NCBI RefSeq assembly: GCF_900107625.1
Contig: NZ_FNQK01000008.1
Coordinates: 1 to 64,000, forward strand
Source: Bizionia paragorgiae
GTDB taxonomy: Bacteria > Bacteroidota > Bacteroidia > Flavobacteriales > Flavobacteriaceae
Reading direction: 5' to 3'
DNA: 64,000 nt
Below are positions 17,235 to 26,759 of the stretch, piece after piece (within the stretch, counting starts at the first letter, position 1; each line of letters begins with the position of its first letter). Both the position numbers and the translations under genes were made by a program. Below the pieces are notes generated by a model. It made no database searches. It was not told where the DNA came from and saw nothing but the letters and a program-made list of their open reading frames with translations.

Positions 17235-20200
17235 ATGAAAACGTTTTTATTTACCCTAGCCTTATTAGCTTGTACCGCTGTGTTTTCCCAGCAAAAAAAG
17301 TTTAATTTAGAATGGAATGGCTCAAAAATACTAACCACAGAAGGTTATCGTGTGGAGCTACCTTCATTTATTCCTGAAGAACACTATAGTTATGATGTTG
17401 ATGCTGGTTTAAAATTTGTTGCTCAATGGGAAGTTGCTTCAGCTATTAATGAAAATGCAGTGTCTATTAGTGCTGTAAAATACAGTCCTATTTCTGCTTC
17501 AGAATTAAAAGGGCTTCAATTAGAAAATATTCCTAGTGCCTTTACTTACAGCGTTAAAAATGCAAGAGCTAGAGATAAGAAGTTTGTGGTTTTAACTGTT
17601 TCAGCTATCGTTAAGTCTGCTTCCGGTGGTTATAATAAGGTAACTTCATTTGCATTAGATGTGAGTTCTGCCGGTAAAATGGCTGCTACCAACTCCGTAG
17701 TAAATCAAAATATTTCAAATTCTATTCTAAGTACAGGGATGTGGTTTAAATTTGCTATTGATAGAACCGGTGTGTTTAAAATTTCGAAAAACTTTTTAAA
17801 CCAAATGGGTGTCAATACTAATGCTATCGACCCTAGACAAATTAAAATCTATGGTAATGGAGGACAAATGATTCCTTATAAGAACGATACTACGTACCCT
17901 ATAGATCCTATTGAGAATGCAATTAAAATTAGCGGTGAAAATGATGGCGTTTTTAACGACGGTGATTATATTTTGTTTTATGGTATAGGACCAAAGGGAA
18001 TTGTAAATGATGTAAGGGTTAATACCAATTTAAACCCGTATAGTGATTTGGCGTATTATTATTTAAGTGTAAGTCCTGGTTTGGGTAAACGTATACCACC
18101 ACTTTCGGAGCCTGCAGGGGCTTCTGATATGGCGATTACTTCCTTTCATGATTATAAATTTCACGAAGTAGATGAGTTTAACCTTGCCTATGTTGGTCGG
18201 CGTTGGTTTGGTGATAAATTTGATATTACAACCACAAAATCCTTTGATTTTAATTTCCCTAATCGGGTAACTACCGATCCTATTAAATTAAAAGTTATTG
18301 GCGTCTCTACTTCGGCAAATACATCAAGTATGACCATAAAAATGAATGGTGCCGATGTGTCGACAATTATACTCCCCGCAGTTAGCGACCCTAATTTTGC
18401 AGCTGAAGCATCGCTGGAAGAAGATGTGATTGCCACAACAGATCAGGCAACTGTTCAAATTACCTATAATAAGCAAGGGAACCCCGGGGCGGTTGGCTAT
18501 TTGGATTATATTTCAGTCGAAGCTACGCGTGCATTAACGTTTACTAACGGGCAACTGCGTTTTAAAAATAATGAAACAGGTCAGGCAACCGGTATAGGTG
18601 AGTACACCTTGTCGAATGCCTCTAATGTGAGAGAAATCTGGGAGGTTACCGATAATAATAATGTGAGATCGAAATCTAATACTGGCAATTCAAGTGTCAG
18701 TTTTAAATCGGCTTTAGGAACAATTAGAGAATTTGTAGCGTTTTCAAATACTGGTTTTCACACGCCTCTATTAGCCGCTAATTCTACAGTTCAAAATCAA
18801 AATTTAAAAGGACGAATATTTAAAAATGCTCAAGGAGATTTTGAAGATATTGATTACTTAATTGTAGTTCCAAATGCTAATTATAATCAGGCAGAGCGTC
18901 TGGCACAGATTAATCGTGTTAGAAATAACTTGAATGTTAAAGTGGTAAGTTTAGAAATGATTTATTCTGAATTTAGTACGGGTAACAATGATATTTCTGC
19001 TATTCGGAATTTTGTAAAGTACATTTATGATAATGCCAGTTCACCGGCGAATCGAATAAAATATTTGTGTTTGTTTGGAGACAGTTCGTTTGATTATAAA
19101 GGACGTGTTTCGGATAACACCTATAATGTGCCCTCTTGGCATGCCTATAGCAGTTTTAATCTTATCAACTCATTTATTACAGATGATTTTTATGGGATGA
19201 TGGATGCCGATGAAGGGGAGTTGTTTGTTAGTGATAAATTGGATATTGCAGTAGGTAGAATTTTAGCCGATTCTCCACAACGCGCTAAGGAGTTAGTCGA
19301 TAAGGTTGAAAGTTATTATACAAAAGAAGCCTATGGTAGCTGGCGAAATACTGTGGTGGTTATCTCTGATGATGTCGATGAGTCGTACGAAGCTACCTTG
19401 CAAGAAACAACAGATAGTATTGGGAATATCATTACTGAGAACAAGCCGTTTCTTAATGTGGTGAAAATACATACCGATTCGTACCAACAAGAATCATCGG
19501 TAGGAGGAGATCGTTACCCTGATGTAACGACAGCTATTGCAAATGCGATAGAAAATGGCGCTTTAGTGGTGAATTATTTTGGACATGGTGGGGAAGATGG
19601 TTTAGCTAAAGAACGTATTTTTGAAAAAACCGATGCTCAAGCCCTGCGAAACGAGCGTAAATTAAATTGTTTTGTAACGGTAACTTGCGAGTATACGCGG
19701 TTTGATAACCCGTTGCGTGAAACAGCTGGTGAGTTAATTTACTGGAATAACGCGGGAGGTGCCGTGAGTTTAATAACAACTACGCGTCAGATTTTTCTTG
19801 GGGTTGGTGTAACGTTTAATATAAAATTAGAAGAGTATTTGTTTTCATTTAGTGATTTAGATACCTACGGTGATTATGAATATCCTACGATGGCGGAAGC
19901 CTTACGGCTGACAAAAAATGATCCTTCAATTGCGGGTATCGGACAAAAACAATTGGTGTTTTATATTGGAGATCCTGCTTTAAAATTAGCCTTTCCTGAA
20001 CCAAATGTGCGTTTAACTAAAATTAACGATGTTCCAATAACACAAAACACCGATGTCTTAGAAGCTTTAAGTTACGCTAAATTGGCTGGTGAGGTAACCG
20101 ATTTGGCAGGGAATGTATTAACAAATTATAATGGTAAGGTCGTAACAACTATTTTCGACAAGCCAATAGACCGTGAAACATTGGCAAATGACAACACGAT

Positions 20201-21116
20201 GCAAAACGGTCAATTAATAAAATTAAATTATAAGACTTTAGGTGAAGTCATATTTAGAGGACAAGCTACAGTAACGAATGGACAGTTTGAATTTGACTTT
20301 ATTGTTCCAAAAGATATTGGGATTCCTGTAGGTTATGGAAAAGTGAGCTTTTATGCTTCTCGAGAAAATCCATTGTCCGATCAAGCCGGTGCGACGACTA
20401 CCGATTTGCAAATTGGAGGTATTAACGAAAATGCACCAGAAGACAATACAGGGCCTCTAATTAATCTTTATATGAACGATGAGAATTTCGCTTCAGGAGG
20501 GATTACCAATGAGTCGCCTACCTTATTAGTAAAGCTTCAAGATGAGAACGGAATTAATACGGCCAGTGGAATTGGTCACGATATTGTAGCCATACTTGAT
20601 GGAGATGAGATTAATCCGTTTGTTTTAAATAATTATTATGTTACCGAGTTAGACGATTACACAAGAGGAGGTTTAAGTTATCCTTTTAGAGATTTAAAAC
20701 CAGGTCTACATACGCTAACCTTAAAAGCTTGGGATGTTTATAATAACTCTTCTACTGCCGAAATTCAGTTTGTAGTTTACGATGAAGATAACGGCTTGAT
20801 CATCGATAGAGTTTTAAACTATCCAAATCCGTTTGTAAATTATACCGAGTTTTGGTTTAACCATAATAGCTCAGAGATATTAAATATATCGATTCAGATT
20901 TTTACTGTTTCGGGTAAATTAGTAAGAACCCTAAACGGTCAGTCCACAGGTTCGGGCTCACAATTATCACCTTCCACCTCTCGAGATATTATATGGGATG
21001 GAAGAGATGATTTTGGTGATAGAATAGGAAAAGGTACCTATATTTATAAATTAAAAGTACAATCGACATTAACCAATGATACTGTCGAAAAAATCGAGAA
21101 ACTTGTAATCCTGTAA
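17235..21116 (+). CDS. porU: Type IX secretion system sortase PorU
   Basis: 1293-residue outer-surface cysteine protease that removes C-terminal signals from T9SS cargo and attaches A-LPS in related bacteria. It has a signal peptide (about 1-18), an N-terminal beta-rich region, and a central gingipain-like C25 domain with YLCLFGDSSFDYKG (about 614), the catalytic His in NYFGHGGEDGL (about 784) and the catalytic Cys in VTVTCEYTRFDNP (about 818). The C-terminal region has an Ig-like part and a final domain with NYPNPFVNYTEF and a FlgD-like/T9SS-type end (KGTYIYKLKV). It is divergent from gldJ and precedes porV by 33 bases, the conserved Bacteroidota order. Confidence 0.95.
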   Translation: MKTFLFTLALLACTAVFSQQKKFNLEWNGSKILTTEGYRVELPSFIPEEHYSYDVDAGLKFVAQWEVASAINENAVSISAVKYSPISASELKGLQLENIPSAFTYSVKNARARDKKFVVLTVSAIVKSASGGYNKVTSFALDVSSAGKMAATNSVVNQNISNSILSTGMWFKFAIDRTGVFKISKNFLNQMGVNTNAIDPRQIKIYGNGGQMIPYKNDTTYPIDPIENAIKISGENDGVFNDGDYILFYGIGPKGIVNDVRVNTNLNPYSDLAYYYLSVSPGLGKRIPPLSEPAGASDMAITSFHDYKFHEVDEFNLAYVGRRWFGDKFDITTTKSFDFNFPNRVTTDPIKLKVIGVSTSANTSSMTIKMNGADVSTIILPAVSDPNFAAEASLEEDVIATTDQATVQITYNKQGNPGAVGYLDYISVEATRALTFTNGQLRFKNNETGQATGIGEYTLSNASNVREIWEVTDNNNVRSKSNTGNSSVSFKSALGTIREFVAFSNTGFHTPLLAANSTVQNQNLKGRIFKNAQGDFEDIDYLIVVPNANYNQAERLAQINRVRNNLNVKVVSLEMIYSEFSTGNNDISAIRNFVKYIYDNASSPANRIKYLCLFGDSSFDYKGRVSDNTYNVPSWHAYSSFNLINSFITDDFYGMMDADEGELFVSDKLDIAVGRILADSPQRAKELVDKVESYYTKEAYGSWRNTVVVISDDVDESYEATLQETTDSIGNIITENKPFLNVVKIHTDSYQQESSVGGDRYPDVTTAIANAIENGALVVNYFGHGGEDGLAKERIFEKTDAQALRNERKLNCFVTVTCEYTRFDNPLRETAGELIYWNNAGGAVSLITTTRQIFLGVGVTFNIKLEEYLFSFSDLDTYGDYEYPTMAEALRLTKNDPSIAGIGQKQLVFYIGDPALKLAFPEPNVRLTKINDVPITQNTDVLEALSYAKLAGEVTDLAGNVLTNYNGKVVTTIFDKPIDRETLANDNTMQNGQLIKLNYKTLGEVIFRGQATVTNGQFEFDFIVPKDIGIPVGYGKVSFYASRENPLSDQAGATTTDLQIGGINENAPEDNTGPLINLYMNDENFASGGITNESPTLLVKLQDENGINTASGIGHDIVAILDGDEINPFVLNNYYVTELDDYTRGGLSYPFRDLKPGLHTLTLKAWDVYNNSSTAEIQFVVYDEDNGLIIDRVLNYPNPFVNYTEFWFNHNSSEILNISIQIFTVSGKLVRTLNGQSTGSGSQLSPSTSRDIIWDGRDDFGDRIGKGTYIYKLKVQSTLTNDTVEKIEKLVIL

Positions 21117-21149
21117 TAATAAATTATATTTGTCTAATAAAAATTATAT

Positions 21150-22394
21150 ATGAAGAATAAAATAATAGCATTAGTTGCATTGTTTACTGCTACTTTTCAA
21201 TTGAGTGCACAGAATTCATTTCAAATAGAACCAAATCCAGATTCACGTGTTATAACAACCGGGATGCCCTTTTTATTAATCGCTCCAGATGCTAGAGCAG
21301 CTGGTATGGGAGATATGGGAGTGGCGACATCAGTTGATGCTTATTCTCAAAAGTGGAATCCAGCAAAATATGCTTTCTCTACGGCTAAGTCTGGAATCTC
21401 GCTTAGTTATACACCGTATTTAAGTAAATTGGTGAATGATATAGGTGTTGGTTATGTTTCTTATTTTAACAGATTAAACGAACAAAGTGCTTTTGGTGCT
21501 AGTTTAACCTATTTTAGTTTGGGTGAAATTGAATTTGTGGAAAATGAATTTGATACCCCATTAGTTCAAAAGCCAAATGAAATGGCTTTAGATATATCTT
21601 ATACCTTAAGATTAAGTGATCAGTTTGCCATGGCTGTAGCTATGCGTTATTTACGTTCAGATTTAAAGTTAAATACCGGAGGGAATGATATTAAACCCGC
21701 AAGTACGTTTGGCGTAGATATCACTGGATTCTATCAAAGTGAAGAAGAAGCTTATAATGACTTTAACGGACGCTGGAGAGCGGGGTTTGCGATTCAAAAC
21801 TTAGGTCCTACCTTTAAATATGATGAAGGTGGACAAGAAAACTTTCAGCCAACAAACTTACGTTTAGGTGGAGGTTTTGATTTTATTTTCGATCAATACA
21901 ATAAATTAGGAGTAACTGCAGAAGTGTCTAAGCTTCTAGTACCAACGCCTCCAGTTTATGGAACGCGAACAGAATATGTGGATAGTAATAACAATGGTGT
22001 TTACGATCCTGAAAATGGCGATGAGTTTATTAGTGTAGACCCTAATTATATTATGGAGGGAAAAGATCCTAATGTAAGCTTTATCTCTGGTGTTTTTCAA
22101 TCTTTTGGTGATGCTCCAGGCGGATTTAGTGAAGAATTAAAGGAATTCACCTATGCGTTAGGTGCAGAATATATGTATCAGGATGCGTTTGCATTTAGAG
22201 CAGGATATTTTAATGAAAACGAAAGTAAAGGTGCTCGTAAGTTTTTTGCTTTAGGAGCAGGGTTTAAATACAATGTTATTAATGTTGATCTTTCTTATTT
22301 GTTCTCGGCATCAAAAGTACAGAGTCCGTTAGAAAGTACATTGCGATTCTCTCTAACCTTTAATTTAGGAGAAGGGACATATACCGAATATTAA
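21150..22394 (+). CDS. porV: Type IX secretion system outer-membrane protein PorV
   Basis: 414-residue outer-membrane beta-barrel (also called LptO) that shuttles T9SS cargo to the PorU sortase. It has a signal peptide (about 1-20) followed by the family opening ITTGMPFLLIAPDARAAGMGD and GVATSVDAYSQKWNPAKYAF. The rest alternates strands and loops, including a long acidic loop DSNNNGVYDPENGDEF (about 275), and ends LRFSLTFNLGEG. It directly follows porU and ends in a hairpin, so porU-porV form one unit. Confidence 0.95.
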   Translation: MKNKIIALVALFTATFQLSAQNSFQIEPNPDSRVITTGMPFLLIAPDARAAGMGDMGVATSVDAYSQKWNPAKYAFSTAKSGISLSYTPYLSKLVNDIGVGYVSYFNRLNEQSAFGASLTYFSLGEIEFVENEFDTPLVQKPNEMALDISYTLRLSDQFAMAVAMRYLRSDLKLNTGGNDIKPASTFGVDITGFYQSEEEAYNDFNGRWRAGFAIQNLGPTFKYDEGGQENFQPTNLRLGGGFDFIFDQYNKLGVTAEVSKLLVPTPPVYGTRTEYVDSNNNGVYDPENGDEFISVDPNYIMEGKDPNVSFISGVFQSFGDAPGGFSEELKEFTYALGAEYMYQDAFAFRAGYFNENESKGARKFFALGAGFKYNVINVDLSYLFSASKVQSPLESTLRFSLTFNLGEGTYTEY

Positions 22395-22415
22395 AAGCAG
22401 TGAATAAAATTAACT

Positions 22416-22449
22416 AAAAACTATTGTGTAAAAGCAATAGTTTTTTTGT
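22416..22449 (+). terminator. porUV terminator
   Basis: AAAAACTATTG (22416-22426) pairs with CAATAGTTTTT (22435-22445), followed by T. It ends just before the cdd start and overlaps an alternative TTG start of cdd. Confidence 0.85.
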
Positions 22450-22484
22450 CTAAAATAGTTTTTATACTAAAAGCTTATAACGTT

Positions 22485-22967
22485 ATGAAAGAAGTTAAAA
22501 TAGAATCTACCTTATACGTGTACGATACCTTGAGTGAATTAGATCAAGAGGTAATAGATTTAATGGATCAGGCTGTTAAGGCAAGGGAAAAGGCATATGC
22601 GCCTTATTCTAAGTTTTATGTTGGTGCTGCTCTATTATTGGATAATGGTGAGGTGATAACGGGTAGCAATCAAGAAAATGCCTCATACCCTTCGGGCTTA
22701 TGTGCAGAGCGTACCGCTATTTATTATGCTGGCGCTAAATATCCTAAGGCTCAAATATTAAAAATGGCGGTTACTGCAGCGTCACAATTAAATAAAACGG
22801 CAGAGCCAATCCCGCCTTGTGGGGCTTGCAGGCAGGCAATTGCAGAGTATGAAGTAAAACAAGATGAGCCTATTGAGATTTATTTTATGGGAGAAACAGG
22901 AGCCGTTGCCTTGTCAAAATCGCTGGCAAATTTATTGCCTTTAGTTTTTGATAAAGCCTCTCTATAA
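22485..22967 (+). CDS. cdd: Cytidine deaminase
   Basis: Zinc enzyme converting cytidine and deoxycytidine to uridines in pyrimidine salvage. It has the catalytic CAERTA motif (Cys zinc ligand plus the proton-shuttle Glu) and the second zinc pair in PPCGACRQ. With the ATG at 22485 it is 160 residues, close to the homotetrameric family's length plus a short N-terminal extension. A TTG start at 22446 would lie in the upstream terminator hairpin, so I rejected it. The gene sits alone between porV and pdhA. Confidence 0.94.
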   Translation: MKEVKIESTLYVYDTLSELDQEVIDLMDQAVKAREKAYAPYSKFYVGAALLLDNGEVITGSNQENASYPSGLCAERTAIYYAGAKYPKAQILKMAVTAASQLNKTAEPIPPCGACRQAIAEYEVKQDEPIEIYFMGETGAVALSKSLANLLPLVFDKASL

Positions 22968-22997
22968 CGAATTACTAACATTTTTCCGTTTTACAGT

Positions 22998-23028
22998 TTT
23001 TTCATTAGTGTCTAATGTGTTACTTTTG
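22998..23028 (+). promoter_or_regulatory. Possible pdhA promoter
   Basis: TTTT (22998-23001), 19 bases, then TACTTTTG (23021-23028). The -7 box matches TAnnTTTG; the -33 box is one base off. It lies 30 bases before pdhA. Confidence 0.5.
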
Positions 23029-23058
23029 TTATTCGTTTATTAAAAATAACGTTTCCAA

Positions 23059-24060
23059 ATGCAAAAAATAACAAAAGAAGTTTACCTTAAATGGTATGAG
23101 GATATGTATTTCTGGAGAAAGTTTGAAGACAAACTAGCTGCCGTTTACATACAACAAAAAGTAAGAGGATTTCTTCACTTATATAATGGTCAAGAAGCGA
23201 TACTAGCAGGAGCGCTACATGCTATGGATTTATCGAAAGATAAAATGATTACGGCTTATCGAAATCACGTGCAACCTATTGGAATGGGTGTAGATCCTAA
23301 ACGTGTTATGGCAGAATTATATGGGAAAGCTACTGGAACCTCTCAAGGTTTAGGTGGATCTATGCATATTTTTTCTAAAGAGCACCGTTTTTATGGTGGT
23401 CACGGAATTGTAGGAGGGCAAATACCTTTAGGAGCAGGTATTGCTTTTGGAGATAAGTACCACAATCAAGATGCTGTAACTATTTGTTGCTTTGGTGACG
23501 GGGCAGCGCGTCAAGGATCATTACATGAAACGTTTAACTTGGCGATGTTATGGAAATTACCTGTCGTTTTTGTTTGTGAAAACAATGGGTATGCTATGGG
23601 GACTTCTGTAGAACGTACAGCGAATCATACCGATATTTGGAAATTAGGATTAGGGTATGAAATGCCTTGCGGACCAGTAGATGGAATGAATCCTGTAAAG
23701 GTAGCTGAGGCTTTTGATGAAGCGATTGCAAGAGCACGTCGTGGTGATGGGCCAACATTCTTAGAACTTAAAACGTATAGATATAGAGGACACTCGATGA
23801 GTGATGCTCAACACTATAGAACAAAAGACGAGGTAGCAGAATACAAGAAAATAGATCCTATTACGCAAGTAAAAGATGTGATTCTTGAAAATAACTACGC
23901 AACAAAAGAAGATCTTAAAGTAATTGAAAAACGCGTTAAGGAATTGGTTGACGAATGTGAGAAATTTGCTGACGAATCACCATACCCGGAGAAAAACGTT
24001 ATGTACGATTCAGTATACGAACAGGAAGACTATCCGTTTATCGAGCACAAAATAAAATAA
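23059..24060 (+). CDS. pdhA: Pyruvate dehydrogenase E1 component, alpha subunit
   Basis: 333-residue thiamine-diphosphate subunit of the pyruvate dehydrogenase complex, which feeds acetyl-CoA to the TCA cycle and lipid synthesis. The ThDP-binding motif runs from GDGAARQGSLHE (about 154) to CENNGYAMGT about 27 residues later. RYRGHSMSD near 247 is the phosphorylation-loop region of E1 alpha subunits. No beta subunit (pdhB) is adjacent; it must lie elsewhere. The E2 gene starts 3 bases after the stop. Confidence 0.94.
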   Translation: MQKITKEVYLKWYEDMYFWRKFEDKLAAVYIQQKVRGFLHLYNGQEAILAGALHAMDLSKDKMITAYRNHVQPIGMGVDPKRVMAELYGKATGTSQGLGGSMHIFSKEHRFYGGHGIVGGQIPLGAGIAFGDKYHNQDAVTICCFGDGAARQGSLHETFNLAMLWKLPVVFVCENNGYAMGTSVERTANHTDIWKLGLGYEMPCGPVDGMNPVKVAEAFDEAIARARRGDGPTFLELKTYRYRGHSMSDAQHYRTKDEVAEYKKIDPITQVKDVILENNYATKEDLKVIEKRVKELVDECEKFADESPYPEKNVMYDSVYEQEDYPFIEHKIK

Positions 24061-24063
24061 GCT

Positions 24064-25695
24064 ATGGCAGAAGTAATAAATATGCCGCGTTTAAGCGACA
24101 CAATGGAAGAAGGAACAGTTGCTAGCTGGTTGAAAAAAGTGGGTGACAAAATTGAAGAAGGTGATATCCTAGCTGAAATCGAAACCGATAAAGCAACAAT
24201 GGAATTTGAATCTTTTCACGAAGGCACCTTACTTCATATTGGAATTCAAGAAGGGGAGACTACAAAAGTAGATACTCTTTTAGCTATTATTGGAGAAGAA
24301 GGAGAAGATATTTCTGAGTTACTAAAAGGACAAGGAAATACTGCTGAAGAAACTTCTGATAAGAGTGAGCAGTCTGAAGCTTCAGAAGAGACATCGGAAG
24401 AGGATACTACTTCGGATAGTTCAAGTGAAGAAACAGCACTTCCAGATGGTGTAACAGTGGTTACTATGCCGCGATTAAGTGATACCATGGAAGAAGGTAC
24501 TGTGGCAACTTGGTTAAAACAGATAGGTGATACTGTCGAGGAAGGTGATATCTTAGCTGAAATTGAAACTGATAAAGCGACAATGGAATTTGAGTCTTTC
24601 CAATCAGGTACCTTATTACATATAGGTTTAGAGGAAGGAGAGTCTGCAAAAGTGGATGCTTTATTAGCTATTATAGGCCCTGAAGGTACAGATGTTTCTA
24701 ATATTGCTAAAAATTTTACTAGTGGAAGCGATGCACCAAAAGCTGAAAAGGCAGCAGTAAAAGAGGAGAAGCCAGTAGCTTCAACGCCAAAAACAGAAGA
24801 TAAAAAAGCTCCAGCTCAACCTGCAAAAGCTAATACTTCTGGACGTGTGTTTATTTCTCCTTTGGCAAAGAAAATGGCCGAAGAAAAAGGTATCGATATT
24901 AGTCAAGTTCAAGGTTCTGGAGAGAACGGTCGTGTTGTAAAACGCGATATAGAAAACTTTACAACCTCTGTAGCTTCGTCTGCATCAGCAGCTAAGTTTG
25001 TAGCTTCTGGTCAGGAGGATTTCGATGAGAAACCAAATTCTCAAATGCGTAAAGTAATTGCTAAGCGTTTAGCGGAATCTAAATTTACAGCGCCACATTA
25101 CTACTTAAATGTAGAGTTTGATATGGAGAATGCTATGGCATTTCGCGCCCAATTTAATACGCTTCCAGACACAAAAATATCGTATAATGATATGATTGTT
25201 AAAGCTTGTGCTTTAGCGTTACGTCAGCACCCACAAGTTAATTCTCAGTGGTTTGCCGATAAGATGAAATTAAATAACCACGTACATATTGGGGTTGCTG
25301 TAGCTGTCGAAGATGGTTTAGTAGTGCCAGTAGTTAAATTCGCTAACGAGCAAACGTTACCTCAAATTAATGCTGCGGTAAAAGACTTTGCTGGACGTGC
25401 AAGAAATAAAAAATTAACACCTCAAGAAATGGAGGGAAGTACCTTTACTATTTCTAACTTAGGAATGTTTGGAATAGAGAGTTTTACTTCGATTATCAAT
25501 CAACCAAACTCAGCGATTTTATCGGTAGGGGCGATTATTGAAAAACCTGTCGTTAAAAACGGACAAGTTGTTCCAGGGCATACCATGAAATTAAGTATGG
25601 CTTGCGATCACCGTACGGTAGATGGCGCAACGGGAGCTGAATTCTTGCAAACCTTAAAAGGATATATCGAAAATCCTGTAACTATGTTAGTTTAA
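24064..25695 (+). CDS. pdhC: Pyruvate dehydrogenase E2: dihydrolipoamide acetyltransferase
   Basis: 543-residue core of the complex. It has two lipoyl domains in tandem (about 1-77 and 132-208), each with the lipoylated Lys in ETDKATMEF (about K43 and K171). These are joined by an acidic Ser/Glu-rich linker (about 92-126) and then an Ala/Lys/Pro-rich linker. The peripheral-subunit-binding domain FISPLAKKMAEEKGID is at about 262-297 and the CoA-dependent acyltransferase domain at about 320-543, with the active site DHRTVDGA near 515. The lipoyl domains are close copies of each other. It is co-transcribed with pdhA and ends in a strong hairpin. Confidence 0.95.
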   Translation: MAEVINMPRLSDTMEEGTVASWLKKVGDKIEEGDILAEIETDKATMEFESFHEGTLLHIGIQEGETTKVDTLLAIIGEEGEDISELLKGQGNTAEETSDKSEQSEASEETSEEDTTSDSSSEETALPDGVTVVTMPRLSDTMEEGTVATWLKQIGDTVEEGDILAEIETDKATMEFESFQSGTLLHIGLEEGESAKVDALLAIIGPEGTDVSNIAKNFTSGSDAPKAEKAAVKEEKPVASTPKTEDKKAPAQPAKANTSGRVFISPLAKKMAEEKGIDISQVQGSGENGRVVKRDIENFTTSVASSASAAKFVASGQEDFDEKPNSQMRKVIAKRLAESKFTAPHYYLNVEFDMENAMAFRAQFNTLPDTKISYNDMIVKACALALRQHPQVNSQWFADKMKLNNHVHIGVAVAVEDGLVVPVVKFANEQTLPQINAAVKDFAGRARNKKLTPQEMEGSTFTISNLGMFGIESFTSIINQPNSAILSVGAIIEKPVVKNGQVVPGHTMKLSMACDHRTVDGATGAEFLQTLKGYIENPVTMLV

Positions 25696-25717
25696 AACGC
25701 TAAATCTTATTATAATT

Positions 25718-25753
25718 AATCCTGTATCAATTTTTTTGATACAGGATTTTTTT
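25718..25753 (+). terminator. pdhAC terminator
   Basis: AATCCTGTATCAA (25718-25730) pairs with TTGATACAGGATT (25736-25748), followed by T residues. Confidence 0.9.
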
Positions 25754-25799
25754 ATCTTTAAACTTTACTATATTCAACCCCTAAAATACCAACCAAACT

Positions 25800-26759
25800 A
25801 TGAAAAAACTACTTGTATTAATGTTAACCCCCTTTTTATTTGTCGGGGTTTTATCGTGTAAATCTTCGGGTGTTACAACATCAGAGAATTATACGGTTTC
25901 TGCCGATGAGGTTAAGGCTATAGTATCATTTTTAGCTTCCGATGAATTAAAAGGACGCGACACAGGAAGTGAAGGAATTCATACTGCCGCTACGTATATA
26001 GAAAATGAATTTAAAGCTTTAGGGATTAAACCTTATTTTGATAATTACCGCGATACTTTTAAGATGCAGGGGGTCGACGCCTTTAACGTAGTAGGATATA
26101 TCGAGGGGAGTGATCCCGATTTAAAAGATGAATTTATAATCATAGGCGCACATTACGACCATATTGGAGAAATTGCCGCTGTTGAAGGTGATGTTATTGC
26201 CAATGGAGCTAACGATAATGCTGCAGGAACTAGTGCGGTGCTGACATTAGCAAAATATTTTACTAATAGAAATACGAAGCGCAGTTTACTATTTGTAGCC
26301 TTTACTGCCGAAGAGAAAGGACTATTAGGATCAAAGCACCTTGCAAATAGATTAAAAGGTACTGGCTTTAATTTATATACGATGTTTAATTTGGAGATGA
26401 TTGGTGTGCCTTTAAATAATACAGAACACCAAGCCTTCCTAACAGGCTATGATTATTCTAATTTAGCAGCTGTTATGAATAACTATGCTGGTAAAAAATT
26501 AATCGGTTCGTCGGAAGTCGCTAAAAAGTATAGTTTGTTTAAACGTTCGGATAATTATCCGTTTTACGAGACGTTTAAAGTACCTGCGCATACGGTGTCT
26601 TCTTGCGATTTAACCAATTTTGATTACTACCATCATGTACACGATGAAATTGATAAGTTAGATTACACGTTTATGGCAAATTTAATTAATGCATTAGCAC
26701 CTGTAATAGAAAAAACGGCTAATGCCACCACTAAAGAAATAGAATTGCATGAAAACTAA
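25800..26759 (+). CDS. M28-family zinc aminopeptidase, lipoprotein
   Basis: 319-residue exported metallopeptidase. The signal peptide ends in a lipobox LSC (Cys about 20), so it should be lipid-anchored in the envelope. The M28 pattern of a two-zinc aminopeptidase is present: GAHYDHIG (His and Asp ligands, about 117), NGANDNAAGTSA (Asp ligand, about 139), FTAEEKGLLGSKH (catalytic Glu and Glu ligand, about 167), with a later DEIDKLDY segment. It probably trims peptides for uptake. Its end overlaps the following SDR gene by 11 bases, so the two are co-translated. Confidence 0.88.
   Translation: MKKLLVLMLTPFLFVGVLSCKSSGVTTSENYTVSADEVKAIVSFLASDELKGRDTGSEGIHTAATYIENEFKALGIKPYFDNYRDTFKMQGVDAFNVVGYIEGSDPDLKDEFIIIGAHYDHIGEIAAVEGDVIANGANDNAAGTSAVLTLAKYFTNRNTKRSLLFVAFTAEEKGLLGSKHLANRLKGTGFNLYTMFNLEMIGVPLNNTEHQAFLTGYDYSNLAAVMNNYAGKKLIGSSEVAKKYSLFKRSDNYPFYETFKVPAHTVSSCDLTNFDYYHHVHDEIDKLDYTFMANLINALAPVIEKTANATTKEIELHEN

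Noticed and set aside
22446-22484. Upstream TTG start of cdd.
   Set aside because: It lies in the T-run of the porUV terminator; the ATG at 22485 gives the normal Cdd length.
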